Part shown: piece by piece, positions 45,110-53,272 of the stretch
Layout: each line of letters starts with the position of its first letter
Numbering within the stretch: position 1 is the first letter of the stretch
Source of the DNA: Sphingobacterium zeae
GTDB taxonomy: Bacteria; Bacteroidota; Bacteroidia; Sphingobacteriales; Sphingobacteriaceae
Direction of reading: 5' to 3'
Assembly: GCF_030818895.1 (NCBI RefSeq)
Contig: NZ_JAUTBA010000001.1
Span: 248,001-312,000 of the forward strand
Length of the DNA: 64,000 nucleotides
Program-made: the position numbers and the translations under genes
Notes under the pieces: generated by a model
Database searches by the model: none
Seen by the model: the letters and a program-made list of their open reading frames with translations, nothing else
Told to the model about the DNA's origin: nothing

Positions 45110-45916
45110 ATGAAAAAAATTATAACATTAAGTATCCTAGGTTTTTTATTGGCATCATGCAGTAAAAATGATACCAAGGTGGAAGAGCCACCTGTCACTG
45201 GTGTTTCTGTCAAAACTATGACTTACAACATCTATGCGGCGCAAAAAAGAGGCATTGAGGCCATCGCCGAAGTGATCAAGAAAAATGACCCCGAACTCGT
45301 AGGACTACAGGAGGTAGAGGTAAATTCTACCAATCTGAATTTTGATACTGGTAAACGACTTTCGGAACTCACGGGAATGCCTTATTATTATTTTGTTAAG
45401 GCACGTAACTTGGCACAAGGTGAGTATGGAAATTTGATCCTGTCTAAATTTCCCCTCAAAGAAACGAAAACATATTTGCTGGATGTACTTACATCGGAAG
45501 CCAATGCATACATTAGGGCGCTCGGAACTGTCAAGGTAAGCAAAGAAAATAAGGACTTTTATTTCGCCGTAACCCATCTGGACCATTTGTCCGATAATGC
45601 AAATAGGCTCCATCAAATTGATCTGATCCGCCAATATACCAAAGATCTTGCATTGCCGGTCATTCTGTCCGCAGATTTAAATGCCAAACCTACGGAAGAA
45701 GCCTATAAAGTGCTGACCAAATGGTTTACATCTGGGTGCCTCAATGGATATTGCGGTTTTACGGCTGGGACGCCTAAGCCTGATGGAACCATAGATTATC
45801 TGATGTATGCGCCTACAGATGCAGCAGTGACAGAGACATATGATGTTGATTATAGTTCTTATTCGCAATCTGATCATTTTCCGGTCGTTGCAAACTTTTT
45901 GATCAAAAATCCATAA
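45110..45916 (+). CDS. EEP-fold phosphodiesterase lipoprotein 1
   Basis: A 268-residue endonuclease/exonuclease/phosphatase family enzyme, from ATG45110. The frame opens at 45062 overlapping the DUF3823 stop, but the MKKIITLSILGFLLASCSK lipoprotein signal begins at 45110. All catalytic motifs are present: TYNIY (Asn), QEVE (metal-binding Glu), THLDH (His), SADLNAKP (Asp and Asn) and SDHFPVV (His). The family cleaves phosphodiesters or phosphomonoesters (nucleic acids, sphingomyelin, inositol phosphates). At the cell surface in a glycan locus it likely acts on a phosphate-containing glycan or glycolipid. Closely related to the protein at 47315-48139. Confidence 0.82.
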   Translation: MKKIITLSILGFLLASCSKNDTKVEEPPVTGVSVKTMTYNIYAAQKRGIEAIAEVIKKNDPELVGLQEVEVNSTNLNFDTGKRLSELTGMPYYYFVKARNLAQGEYGNLILSKFPLKETKTYLLDVLTSEANAYIRALGTVKVSKENKDFYFAVTHLDHLSDNANRLHQIDLIRQYTKDLALPVILSADLNAKPTEEAYKVLTKWFTSGCLNGYCGFTAGTPKPDGTIDYLMYAPTDAAVTETYDVDYSSYSQSDHFPVVANFLIKNP

Positions 45917-45935
45917 AATTTTTACCTAACAAACC

Positions 45936-47267
45936 ATGACAATAATTAGTTTTTTTAAACGGTCAGGTGCCAGAAACCTCTGCTTTGCGGCATTGATGGC
46001 ATTCAGCATGGGCGTTGTGAGCTGTAATAAAGATCAAGGCAGTGACATGTCTTACCCTGATAAAACTGATGGGGCTCAAATTACACAGTATACGCCGATC
46101 TCCGGAGGGTCCGCAACTGAGATATCGCTGTACGGAAGCAACTTTGAAACAGATCTGACAAAAATTAAGGTGACCATAAATGATAAGGAAGCGGCGGTAT
46201 TGAGTTCGAATGGACGTATCATTACGGCCCGCATTCCACAGAATGCCGGTTCTGGAAAAGTCAAATTGACCATTGGCGGGAAAGAATATATTTACAAACA
46301 GGCTTTTGAATATGGCTACCAGACTGTAGTCTATACGTACTTGGGAAGTACCAAGGACGATATGGATGGGGACTATGCCCAAGCCAAATTGTCGGGGCCA
46401 CGATATTTGAAATGGAGCAAGGATAATGCGCTTTATTTTGTCGAAGAGGGGGCAAGCAGCCGAGATAACTTCGCAGCACTCCGTGTAGCATCAAATAACA
46501 ATGTGACGACCTTACTCAAGGCTTCTGAAAGTACGCTGTTTGAACGCCTCCGGGCTTTTGACTTTTCAATGGATCAGAGTACATTGTTTCTTACTAATGA
46601 CAATAACGCAAATGGCTCCATGGGCCTGGGCAAAATGACGAAATCTTCAGGTAAGTACAACAATTTGACAGCTTTGTCAGCGCAAGGGGGATTAACCACT
46701 GTCGCAACTAACCCAGTGACAGATGAGGTATTCGTGGGAGTATATTCCGGGGGAAAGATATGTCGATTAAAACCCGATGGTAGTCTGGAGGGACTGTTTG
46801 GTGTCAATTCAAAAAACGTGAATATCATGGACATCATTTTCTCTAAGGATGGTCAAACCATGTATATTTCTGGCGCTTACAATGCACACAGTGTTTATCG
46901 TGTTCCTTATGACATAAGCACCAAGAGTTTTGGAACAGTACAGGTACTTGCTGGACCAAATGCCAATACAACAGGGAATGCGGTGGGAAATGGAGAATCT
47001 GCCCGGTTTAACACTCCTGCACAGATGGATCTGGATAACGAAGGAAACTTATATGTTGCCGATCGTAAAAACCATTGCATTCGAAAAATTACGACCACCG
47101 GTACGGTAACTACTTACGCGGGTATTGCGGGTACAAATGGCCTGCAGAACGGAAACGCTTTATCAGCAAAATTTTATGAGCCCGAAGGCCTGCAATTTGG
47201 TCCTGACGGCGCATTGTACGTCGCTGACACCTGGAATCACGTTATTCGAAAAATAGTTATAGAATAA
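45936..47267 (+). CDS. TIG/IPT and NHL-repeat surface lipoprotein
   Basis: A 443-residue lipoprotein (FSMGVVSCNKDQG). An IPT/TIG domain (ITQYTPISGGSATEISLYGSNFE, about 45-125) is followed by a beta-propeller region with NHL repeats (ARFNTPAQMDLDNEGNLYVADRKNHCIRKI, and a second EPEGLQFGPDGALYVADTWNHVIRKI). It has the same architecture as the product of 28003-29460. It sits between two EEP enzymes and may present substrate to them or to the SusCD complex. No catalytic residues seen. Confidence 0.85.
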   Translation: MTIISFFKRSGARNLCFAALMAFSMGVVSCNKDQGSDMSYPDKTDGAQITQYTPISGGSATEISLYGSNFETDLTKIKVTINDKEAAVLSSNGRIITARIPQNAGSGKVKLTIGGKEYIYKQAFEYGYQTVVYTYLGSTKDDMDGDYAQAKLSGPRYLKWSKDNALYFVEEGASSRDNFAALRVASNNNVTTLLKASESTLFERLRAFDFSMDQSTLFLTNDNNANGSMGLGKMTKSSGKYNNLTALSAQGGLTTVATNPVTDEVFVGVYSGGKICRLKPDGSLEGLFGVNSKNVNIMDIIFSKDGQTMYISGAYNAHSVYRVPYDISTKSFGTVQVLAGPNANTTGNAVGNGESARFNTPAQMDLDNEGNLYVADRKNHCIRKITTTGTVTTYAGIAGTNGLQNGNALSAKFYEPEGLQFGPDGALYVADTWNHVIRKIVIE

Positions 47268-47314
47268 CTAAAATATGTTTTACCAAATTCTTACTTAAAT
47301 TAAAGAATAGGATC

Positions 47315-48139
47315 ATGATGATAGCTTTGTCTAAAGCAAGAAATCTAAACTTGCGTCTTCTACTGTTTGCTTTAATCACTGCTGTTCTGGTGGCTGTAAG
47401 CGCGAATGAAACTTCTGCTCAAAAATTGAGCGGTGAAGTTGAGATCAAAACGATGACCTACAACATCTACAGTGCTCGAAAAATGGGTATTGAAGCTATT
47501 GCAGCGGTAATCAGAAAGGTCAACCCCGATGTGGTCTCTCTACAAGAAGTAGAACGCAATACCGATGTGAATCCGATGGATTTTCCAAAGGAAATAGCGG
47601 CGTTGACGGGAATGAAATATTATTTTTTTGCACATGCGCTCACCCTGAAGAAAGGAGACTATGGAAATGTTATCCTTTCAAAATATCCGCTTTTGCAAAC
47701 AAAGTCCATTCATTTGGGGGTTGCTGATGATGGGGATGATACGCGATCTTTTGGATATGCGTTGCTGGAAAAGGATGGTAAACAGTTTTATTTCGCCACG
47801 ACTCACCTGGGCTATAAAAAGGACGATGCCACCCGTTTAAAACAGATCAACGAGATTTTGAAGGAAATTAAAAATTTAAAGCAGCCGATCATTTTAGGGG
47901 CTGACTTGAATTCTCGGCCTAATTCGCAGACGATGCCGGCTTTGCAGAAATGGTTTACTTTGCCTTGTCAAATCTCAAATTGTGAATGGACCGTACCGAC
48001 TCCAAAGCCTACATATACCTGTGACTGGTTAATATATGCACCTCACCAGGCTTTTGAAGTTAAGGACTACGCGGTTCAATTTTGGGCGGACAAAGAGTCA
48101 GACCACTATCCAGTTGTGGGAACATTTAATCTGAAATAG
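47315..48139 (+). CDS. EEP-fold phosphodiesterase 2, exported
   Basis: A 274-residue EEP-family protein with a cleavable signal peptide (to ETSAQ) instead of a lipobox, so it is periplasmic or secreted. The catalytic set is complete: TYNIYSARK, SLQEVE, TTHLGY, LGADLNSRP and SDHYPVVG. The GIEAIAAVI and later PxPTYTCDWLIYAP segments align with EEP 1 (GIEAIAEVI, PKPDGTIDYLMYAP). It likely arose by duplication. ATG47315 and ATG47318 are both possible starts. Confidence 0.82.
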   Translation: MMIALSKARNLNLRLLLFALITAVLVAVSANETSAQKLSGEVEIKTMTYNIYSARKMGIEAIAAVIRKVNPDVVSLQEVERNTDVNPMDFPKEIAALTGMKYYFFAHALTLKKGDYGNVILSKYPLLQTKSIHLGVADDGDDTRSFGYALLEKDGKQFYFATTHLGYKKDDATRLKQINEILKEIKNLKQPIILGADLNSRPNSQTMPALQKWFTLPCQISNCEWTVPTPKPTYTCDWLIYAPHQAFEVKDYAVQFWADKESDHYPVVGTFNLK

Positions 48140-48193
48140 TCTTAGTGAACGCTATCGTCGTAATTGTTTCATGTTAACCAAAAGATATAAATT

Positions 48194-49393
48194 GTGAGAA
48201 AATTAATTTATGGACTGCAGCTGGCACTTCTGTCCGGCTGCATCTTTGCAGCTTGTGCGAAAGATTTAGCAAAGTCATCACCGGCTGACGAAACGCTGTC
48301 CTTACCAACCGAAGTACAAAGTTCAGCAACAATAGCCGGAAGCGGGGGGTACGTCATGATGACTTTTAATATCCGGCAGGATGCACCCGATGCGGGAAAC
48401 CGTGCATGGACGGTCAGGCGATCTTTGGTCAAAGAAAGAATCTTGGAACATGACTGTGATATAGTCGGAGTTCAGGAAGCTTTAGGAAATCAGATGGACA
48501 ATATGGCCTCAGATCTGCAAGGCTACAGCAAAGTGGGCACAGGACGAGAAGGAAATAGTTCTTCTGAGCACTCTGCCATATTTTATAAAAACACAAAATT
48601 TAATGCTTTGGAAAGCGGTACATTTTGGCTGGCGCCTGGAGCACCTACAGCTCCGGCCGGACCAGCCTGGGATGCTGCATACAAGCGCATCTGTACCTGG
48701 ATAAAGCTTCAGGATAAACAGACGGCAATGATCTTTTATGTATTTAATACGCATTTTGATCATAAAGGTGCTGATGCTAAGGTTAATAGTGCGAATCTTT
48801 TGTTAACCTATATGCAAAACAAAATCGGCGATCTTCCGGCGGTACTGATGGGCGACCTAAATGCAAATCAAAATTCTGCCGCATATAGTGTGCTTAATAG
48901 TCCGTCATGGTTAGAAGAAAGCTGGAATATCGCTGGTTCTAAGTCGCCTGCATTACGTGTTACCGGTAATGGATGGAACATTAGCCCAAGCGGGGATAGT
49001 CAGATCGACCATATCTTTGTTACCGGTCAATGGTCAGTTTCCTCCAGGTTAGTCGATTGGTACCATAAAGATCCCGGAGGAATATTGCCTTCTGATCATT
49101 TTCCTGTTATTGCGCGACTACAAGTAGACGGGGTAAGTATTTTCAAAGATGCACACTATGGTGGTAAGGGAGTTTTCTTACCGAGAGGGACTTATAACTT
49201 AGCTGATCTCAATGCCCGAGGCATTGAAAATGACTGGGCATCTTCGGCTAGAGTACCAAATGGGCTTACTTTGACGATCTATGAACACCAGAATTTCTTA
49301 GGGATCAACTGGGTGTTGACGACGGATACACCACTGTTTTCTCAATTAACACCATCGGGCAATGATAAGGCCTCTTCAATGAAAGTGCAATAA
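48194..49393 (+). CDS. EEP-fold phosphodiesterase 3 with a beta/gamma-crystallin-like domain
   Basis: A 399-residue lipoprotein starting at GTG48194 (signal LLSGCIFAACAKD). The EEP domain (about 50-310) has TFNIRQD, GVQEAL, NTHFDHKG, MGDLNANQ and SDHFPVIA. A C-terminal domain (about 315-399: IFKDAHYGGKGVFLPRGTYN, LTIYEHQNFLGINWVL) has the beta/gamma-crystallin Greek-key pattern often found in calcium- or glycan-binding modules. It differs from EEP 1 and 2, which end after the catalytic domain. The combination fits a surface enzyme that is anchored to polymer. Last gene of the operon. Confidence 0.8.
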   Translation: MRKLIYGLQLALLSGCIFAACAKDLAKSSPADETLSLPTEVQSSATIAGSGGYVMMTFNIRQDAPDAGNRAWTVRRSLVKERILEHDCDIVGVQEALGNQMDNMASDLQGYSKVGTGREGNSSSEHSAIFYKNTKFNALESGTFWLAPGAPTAPAGPAWDAAYKRICTWIKLQDKQTAMIFYVFNTHFDHKGADAKVNSANLLLTYMQNKIGDLPAVLMGDLNANQNSAAYSVLNSPSWLEESWNIAGSKSPALRVTGNGWNISPSGDSQIDHIFVTGQWSVSSRLVDWYHKDPGGILPSDHFPVIARLQVDGVSIFKDAHYGGKGVFLPRGTYNLADLNARGIENDWASSARVPNGLTLTIYEHQNFLGINWVLTTDTPLFSQLTPSGNDKASSMKVQ

Positions 49394-49416
49394 TAACTGA
49401 TTACACTCTTTTTTTT

Positions 49417-49465
49417 AATAATCTTCTTTCGATTAGTTATTGCTACCTATCGGAAGAAGATTATT
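49417..49465. terminator. Bidirectional terminator
   Basis: Arms AATAATCTTCTTTCGAT (49417-49433) and ATCGGAAGAAGATTATT (49449-49465) pair over 17 positions with one mismatch. T- and A-rich flanks exist on both sides. It separates the convergent EEP 3 and LacI genes. Confidence 0.8.
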
Positions 49466-49520
49466 TTAGTACTCATGATATCTTAAATTTGAGGAGTCTT
49501 TTTTTCCCTTTAATACGATT

Positions 49521-50546
49521 CTATGTAAAACTTTTTCTTTCAGATGATTTTCTTGTTTTTATCACTGAGGGCAATACCACATGACTAGCATTATCCCTTG
49601 TTGGCTTTTCTATTTGCTTTAGCAATAATTTTATGATGTTATTACTTAGTTCTTCCAACGGCTGGCGTACGGCGGTGATCGTTGGAGAGATCAGGTTAAA
49701 CGCCTCATGATCGTCAAAGGACACAATTCCGAAATCCGTTTTCGTGTTAGTCGTTAGGTTATTTATTGCAGCCAATCCTGCTAGACAAAGATAATTGGTT
49801 GCAAAGATGATAGCATCCAGTTCCGGATTATTCTCAAGAAAATCTTTAATAAGCTGCTGTTTGATTGCTTTTTTTGATTCAAACGGTATAAAGGCCACTT
49901 TAGAATCAATAGCTAATTTCACCATAACCTGTTCATAACCTGATAATCGCTCATGCATTTGGCTTTGTGTAGATTCGAGTGTAACGAATCCAATCTGACG
50001 AAAACCCCTATCATAAAGATGCATACAAGCTTCTATCGTTGCTTCCTTGTTGTTCGTTCCGACGAAATCTACCCCTTCGACCGGATCCCGATCAAATAGA
50101 ACAATTGGGATATGTTCATCGACCATTTCTTTCACTATATTTTCTATTCCTTTGGTTGGCGCAATAATATAACCATCTAATTGGCTCCGTCTGAAAAAAT
50201 TGATAATCTCAATGGCTGTATTGGTGTCACCGAGCGTACTACTATACATTATTCTATAACCTTTCGTTTTGGCTAGATTTTCGATCATAAGTGCTATTGG
50301 TCCAAAGAATGAGTCAGAAATATCTTCAACAATAAGTCCGATACTGTTGCTCCGTCCTGTTGCAAGGCTTTGCGCTAAGTGATGGGGATAAAAACGAACC
50401 TCTCTGACATAATCTAATACCTTAGTCTGTAATTCTTTACTGATGCGTCTCTCATCAGCTTTTCCGTTAATGATCAATGACACGGTTGACTTTGCAATAT
50501 TTAAGTGTTTCGCAATGTCATTTATTGAGATCTTTTTATTTTCCAT
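49521..50546 (-). CDS. LacI-family transcriptional regulator
   Basis: A 341-residue regulator. The helix-turn-helix (SINDIAKHLNIAKSTVSLIIN, about 7-26) and the hinge helix HHLAQSLATGR are typical. A periplasmic-binding-protein-like sensor domain (about 60-330) follows with FVGTNNKEA and SFDDHEAF motifs. It would repress or activate in response to a sugar or its phosphate. Its best targets are the two CG-centred palindromes at 35679 and 37946. It is convergent with the enzyme operon and not in it. No such palindrome was seen in its own promoter. Confidence 0.92.
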   Translation of the reverse strand: MENKKISINDIAKHLNIAKSTVSLIINGKADERRISKELQTKVLDYVREVRFYPHHLAQSLATGRSNSIGLIVEDISDSFFGPIALMIENLAKTKGYRIMYSSTLGDTNTAIEIINFFRRSQLDGYIIAPTKGIENIVKEMVDEHIPIVLFDRDPVEGVDFVGTNNKEATIEACMHLYDRGFRQIGFVTLESTQSQMHERLSGYEQVMVKLAIDSKVAFIPFESKKAIKQQLIKDFLENNPELDAIIFATNYLCLAGLAAINNLTTNTKTDFGIVSFDDHEAFNLISPTITAVRQPLEELSNNIIKLLLKQIEKPTRDNASHVVLPSVIKTRKSSERKSFT

Positions 50547-50746
50547 AAGTTCTGAAGCTTAAAAATATACATTTTTATTTCAAAAATGGAAGTTGAGTTG
50601 CATTTACACCCATTAATTTTGCAGAAACATTTCAATAGATAAATATATATAATTTGAATGCTAATCAAATTGTAAAGGAATTCAATTATCTTATTAAACA
50701 ATTGTAAACCCCATAGTAGGACGAGACATTAGAGCAAGCAGAAGTT

Positions 50747-50847
50747 GGGCAGAGCCCTACTTTTCTTGCCCCATTCTCTAGAAATGGGGGTTAGAGTATC
50801 CTCCGGGGATACTCTCTTCGCTTAATACTTTCATTAAGCCCTTTTTT
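50747..50847 (+). ncRNA. Candidate structured RNA ending in a terminator
   Basis: Four consecutive hairpins on the plus strand: GGGC-AGA-GCCC (50747-50757), CCCCATT/AATGGGG (50769-50789), AGAGTATCC/GGATACTCT (50793-50815, 9-bp stem) and GCTTAAT/ATTAAGC (50820-50839). The last is followed by CCTTTTTT, a normal intrinsic terminator. No ORF overlaps it. It may be a small RNA or a leader terminator; the gene to the right is on the opposite strand, so an attenuated leader is less likely. A promoter was not identified. Confidence 0.45.
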
Positions 50848-50849
50848 AG

Positions 50850-50865
50850 TATACTGCGCAGTATA
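50850..50865. promoter_or_regulatory. 16-bp perfect palindrome
   Basis: TATACTGC followed by its exact mirror GCAGTATA. Length and symmetry fit a dimeric repressor site. It lies just after the terminator of the hairpin cluster and 115 bp from the end of the gene at 50980. Its ligand is unknown. Confidence 0.45.
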
Positions 50866-50979
50866 GTTTATAATTCAATCCAACATGGGAAATAATAGGC
50901 TGTATATAGAATAGACAATATATCTATTAGGCTATCAATATAGATAAATATATCGCTGGTTATCTGAATAAGCATTCAT

Positions 50980-51675
50980 TTAGCTATATCTGATGTAGCT
51001 TTTACCCCCCATCTCTTCGAATATGAAAACTTTGAACACAATTTTTGACAATAATTCCATCACTTGATTGGTTAAGGTGTTAAGCTCCAATCCCAAATAC
51101 AACAAAGTTTCTCTTGCATCCCATTGGAACCCCATTCGCTGCAGAAGGCTGATCTGATGGTTTCCGATAGCGTTTCTATTTCTGAGAGTTTTTATTTTGG
51201 GAATTCGTAGGTATAACTTTCTACCGCTGGTAATTATGATACCAAGATCCTGTTCACTATCGAACATCAGTACGACTTTTTGAACTTCCTTCCGTTTCAA
51301 TTTCTCTAGTAGATCAGCCAAAACCCTGGAAAAGGGCGAGTCTGGGTTCACATTACTATTCAGTCCCTCCAACTTCTTCTCGGCATCTCCTATCCACTGC
51401 TCGTAAAGTTCCCTTAATTTTTTTTGACCCGCCAATGAGCGATTCTTTTTATAGTGGGTAATCTGCCTAATCAGGATCTGTTTTTCACCATAATCGGGGT
51501 CAAGGATTGTCTGCAATATCTGTAACTCCCTATTGACCTGTCGCAACCTCTGTGCATAATAATCTGCCATCATATACTCCCATTCCTTAATGCTGGTAGA
51601 AATTAACTTTTTCAAGTCCCTTGCTTCCTTCTGGTACAATCCGATCAACATTTTTAATCTGTCTAAATCATGCAT
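50980..51675 (-). CDS. Unknown helical protein at the left of the mobilization module
   Basis: A 231-residue cytoplasmic protein. Residues 1-130 are rich in charged helices (DLKKLISTSIKEWEYM, QVNRELQILQTIL) with coiled-coil character. The C-terminal half (VLMFDSEQDLGIIITSGRKLYLRIPKIK) is alpha/beta. No family recognised. It is divergent from the gene at 51797, with a 121-bp spacer that holds both promoters. Confidence 0.6.
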   Translation of the reverse strand: MHDLDRLKMLIGLYQKEARDLKKLISTSIKEWEYMMADYYAQRLRQVNRELQILQTILDPDYGEKQILIRQITHYKKNRSLAGQKKLRELYEQWIGDAEKKLEGLNSNVNPDSPFSRVLADLLEKLKRKEVQKVVLMFDSEQDLGIIITSGRKLYLRIPKIKTLRNRNAIGNHQISLLQRMGFQWDARETLLYLGLELNTLTNQVMELLSKIVFKVFIFEEMGGKSYIRYS

Positions 51676-51796
51676 AGTATTGGTCGTTTACCAAATTTAC
51701 TTATTGTTTCTCGTTAGAAGAGCGTCACCAGATAATATTATCCATATCCAAAGGATTGATTCATATCTATTGTGATGATTTTATTAAATTAGTTAT

Positions 51797-52549
51797 ATGA
51801 CAGCAACTTACTTTAAAGCAAGAAAAGCGTTTGATTTCAATCCGAACCCTTTTGATTTAGGAAATATTTTGGGACTCAAAATGGGTTATGAAGACAATCA
51901 CTTCCTGTTGAAGATCTATGGTCTAGAGAAAGGGGCTTTTAGTGACTATTACCGATACCATCTGAAATTTTATCTCTCCGGTAGCAACCGCTCAGAAAAG
52001 GAGTTCTTTTCCCATGCCTGGCATGTCGTTTCGGATAGGATAGATTATTTTAAGGGAAAGGATCCGTTTTCATCAAAGCACGCGCTCCATATCTCAAATA
52101 TTAAGAAGCTGGGTGAATTCCTGGATTTCCTCGCACCGCTCGACAAATGGAACATCCGGCCCAATGACATGCTGCTAAAAGAGAAAGACGAAGAGATCGT
52201 AAAACTACGTTCAGAGCAAGAGATCTTACGGAACAAACTTGCCGATCTGGAGAAATATGAAGTCTCCGTAAAGCCAATGATACAGGACGACCATCTTCCC
52301 ACATTTATCGATCTGCTGCAACAGATGAAAAACCTGTCCCTTCCCAACGGAAGAAAACTACTGGTCAGTGACCACGAAAGCCCATATTATAAAATGGTCT
52401 CAAAATATTTTGTCTACAATGGCAAAGATATACCGGTCAATACCGCCCGAAACTATTTTGTACAGAAAGACCCGAAAGATTCCATGAAAGGAGTCAGGAT
52501 CCCGGAGGAAAAAAAACTGTTCGAGATTATTCCCAAAAATCAGAGTTAA
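51797..52549 (+). CDS. Unknown mobile-element protein with a coiled coil
   Basis: A 250-residue protein that is not recognised by family. The N-terminal half (FKARKAFDFNPNPFDLGNIL) has a pattern of small element-borne proteins. A coiled coil of about 30 residues follows (LLKEKDEEIVKLRSEQEILRN), and the C-terminus (FVYNGKDIPVNTARNYFVQKDPKDSMKG) looks alpha/beta. It is the first gene of a plus-strand set leading to the relaxase. It may be a regulator of the element. Confidence 0.6.
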   Translation: MTATYFKARKAFDFNPNPFDLGNILGLKMGYEDNHFLLKIYGLEKGAFSDYYRYHLKFYLSGSNRSEKEFFSHAWHVVSDRIDYFKGKDPFSSKHALHISNIKKLGEFLDFLAPLDKWNIRPNDMLLKEKDEEIVKLRSEQEILRNKLADLEKYEVSVKPMIQDDHLPTFIDLLQQMKNLSLPNGRKLLVSDHESPYYKMVSKYFVYNGKDIPVNTARNYFVQKDPKDSMKGVRIPEEKKLFEIIPKNQS

Positions 52550-52683
52550 TGACAGTCCTGTCCGATTAATAAACATGACCAGCGCAGTCCAATGGTCATC
52601 CAAACCCCTCTCCCAGCCCCCAATTTTGTAGCACTGGCCCGGCATATAGCTGGATCCCATATTGTTCATAAAATTGGTTTACT

Positions 52684-52962
52684 ATGCTACTAGACATTCT
52701 GACAAAAGAAGATTTACAGGTATTTAAAAAAGAGCTGCTCGATGAAATCAGACAGATCGTAAAAGGAAAGACCTTAGCGGAAAACGGAGAAAGAGAATGG
52801 CTCCGTAGCCGGGAGGTTAGAAAGAAACTGAACATATCCCCCGGAACATTGCAGAACCTTCGGATAACCGGGTTACTGCCCTTCAAAAAGATCGGCGGCA
52901 GTATGTATTATCGCAGTAGTGATGTAGATATGATGATGGAAGGAGGTGACGGCAATGGTTAA
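52684..52962 (+). CDS. Helix-turn-helix (excisionase-like) DNA-binding protein
   Basis: A 92-residue protein. The C-terminal part, REWLRSREVRKKLNISPGTLQNLRITG and LPFKKIGGSMYYRSSDVDMMM, is the MerR-type/HTH_17 fold used by excisionases and small element regulators. The N-terminal 35 residues form a helix. Its end overlaps the next gene by a few bases. No integrase is present nearby, so the term excisionase is by fold only. Confidence 0.78.
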   Translation: MLLDILTKEDLQVFKKELLDEIRQIVKGKTLAENGEREWLRSREVRKKLNISPGTLQNLRITGLLPFKKIGGSMYYRSSDVDMMMEGGDGNG

Positions 52963-53272
52963 TAATAAGCATGACCATAACTTTAGCGCTTATTTTAAAT
53001 ACATCACGCAGGATGATAGACTACTGCCTTCACATATCGGGCTTGTCATGGCCCTATGCTATTTTCAGCAGCAGGATAATTACAATGATTTTTTTCATTC
53101 TAGCCGCAGGAAACTGATGCATTTTTCGCGCATACGTTCCATTGCTACCTATCATAAATGCCTTTCCGAACTTGTCAGGTTTGGTTATCTTGAGTATATC
53201 CCCTCATGGCATCCGACCAGGGCAAGCAGGTTCAGGTTTATCATGGACAATATTCCCGACAGCAATGGCTAG
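52955..53272 (+). CDS. Small winged-helix-like protein of the mobilization module
   Basis: A 105-residue protein from ATG52955 (MVNNKHDHNFS); the frame opens at 52946. SRIRSIATYHKCLSELVRFGYLEYIP is a pattern of winged-helix replication or regulatory proteins. In Bacteroidota elements, a gene of this kind sits between the HTH gene and BtgA. Function not established. It overlaps both neighbours by 8 bp. Confidence 0.65.
   Translation: MVNNKHDHNFSAYFKYITQDDRLLPSHIGLVMALCYFQQQDNYNDFFHSSRRKLMHFSRIRSIATYHKCLSELVRFGYLEYIPSWHPTRASRFRFIMDNIPDSNG

Larger units (their letters stand above)
50547..50979. other. Intergenic region with stacked hairpins and no protein gene
   Basis: A 433-bp stretch between the LacI start and the unknown gene at 50980. 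It contains the LacI promoter on the minus strand, a cluster of four hairpins (50747-50847) and a 16-bp palindrome (50850-50865). No coding frame was seen. This is probably the left boundary of the mobilization module. Confidence 0.5.

Noticed and set aside
53142..53264. N-terminal extension of the BtgA-like protein
   Set aside because: It overlaps the upstream gene in another frame; ATG53265 gives the expected N-terminus.
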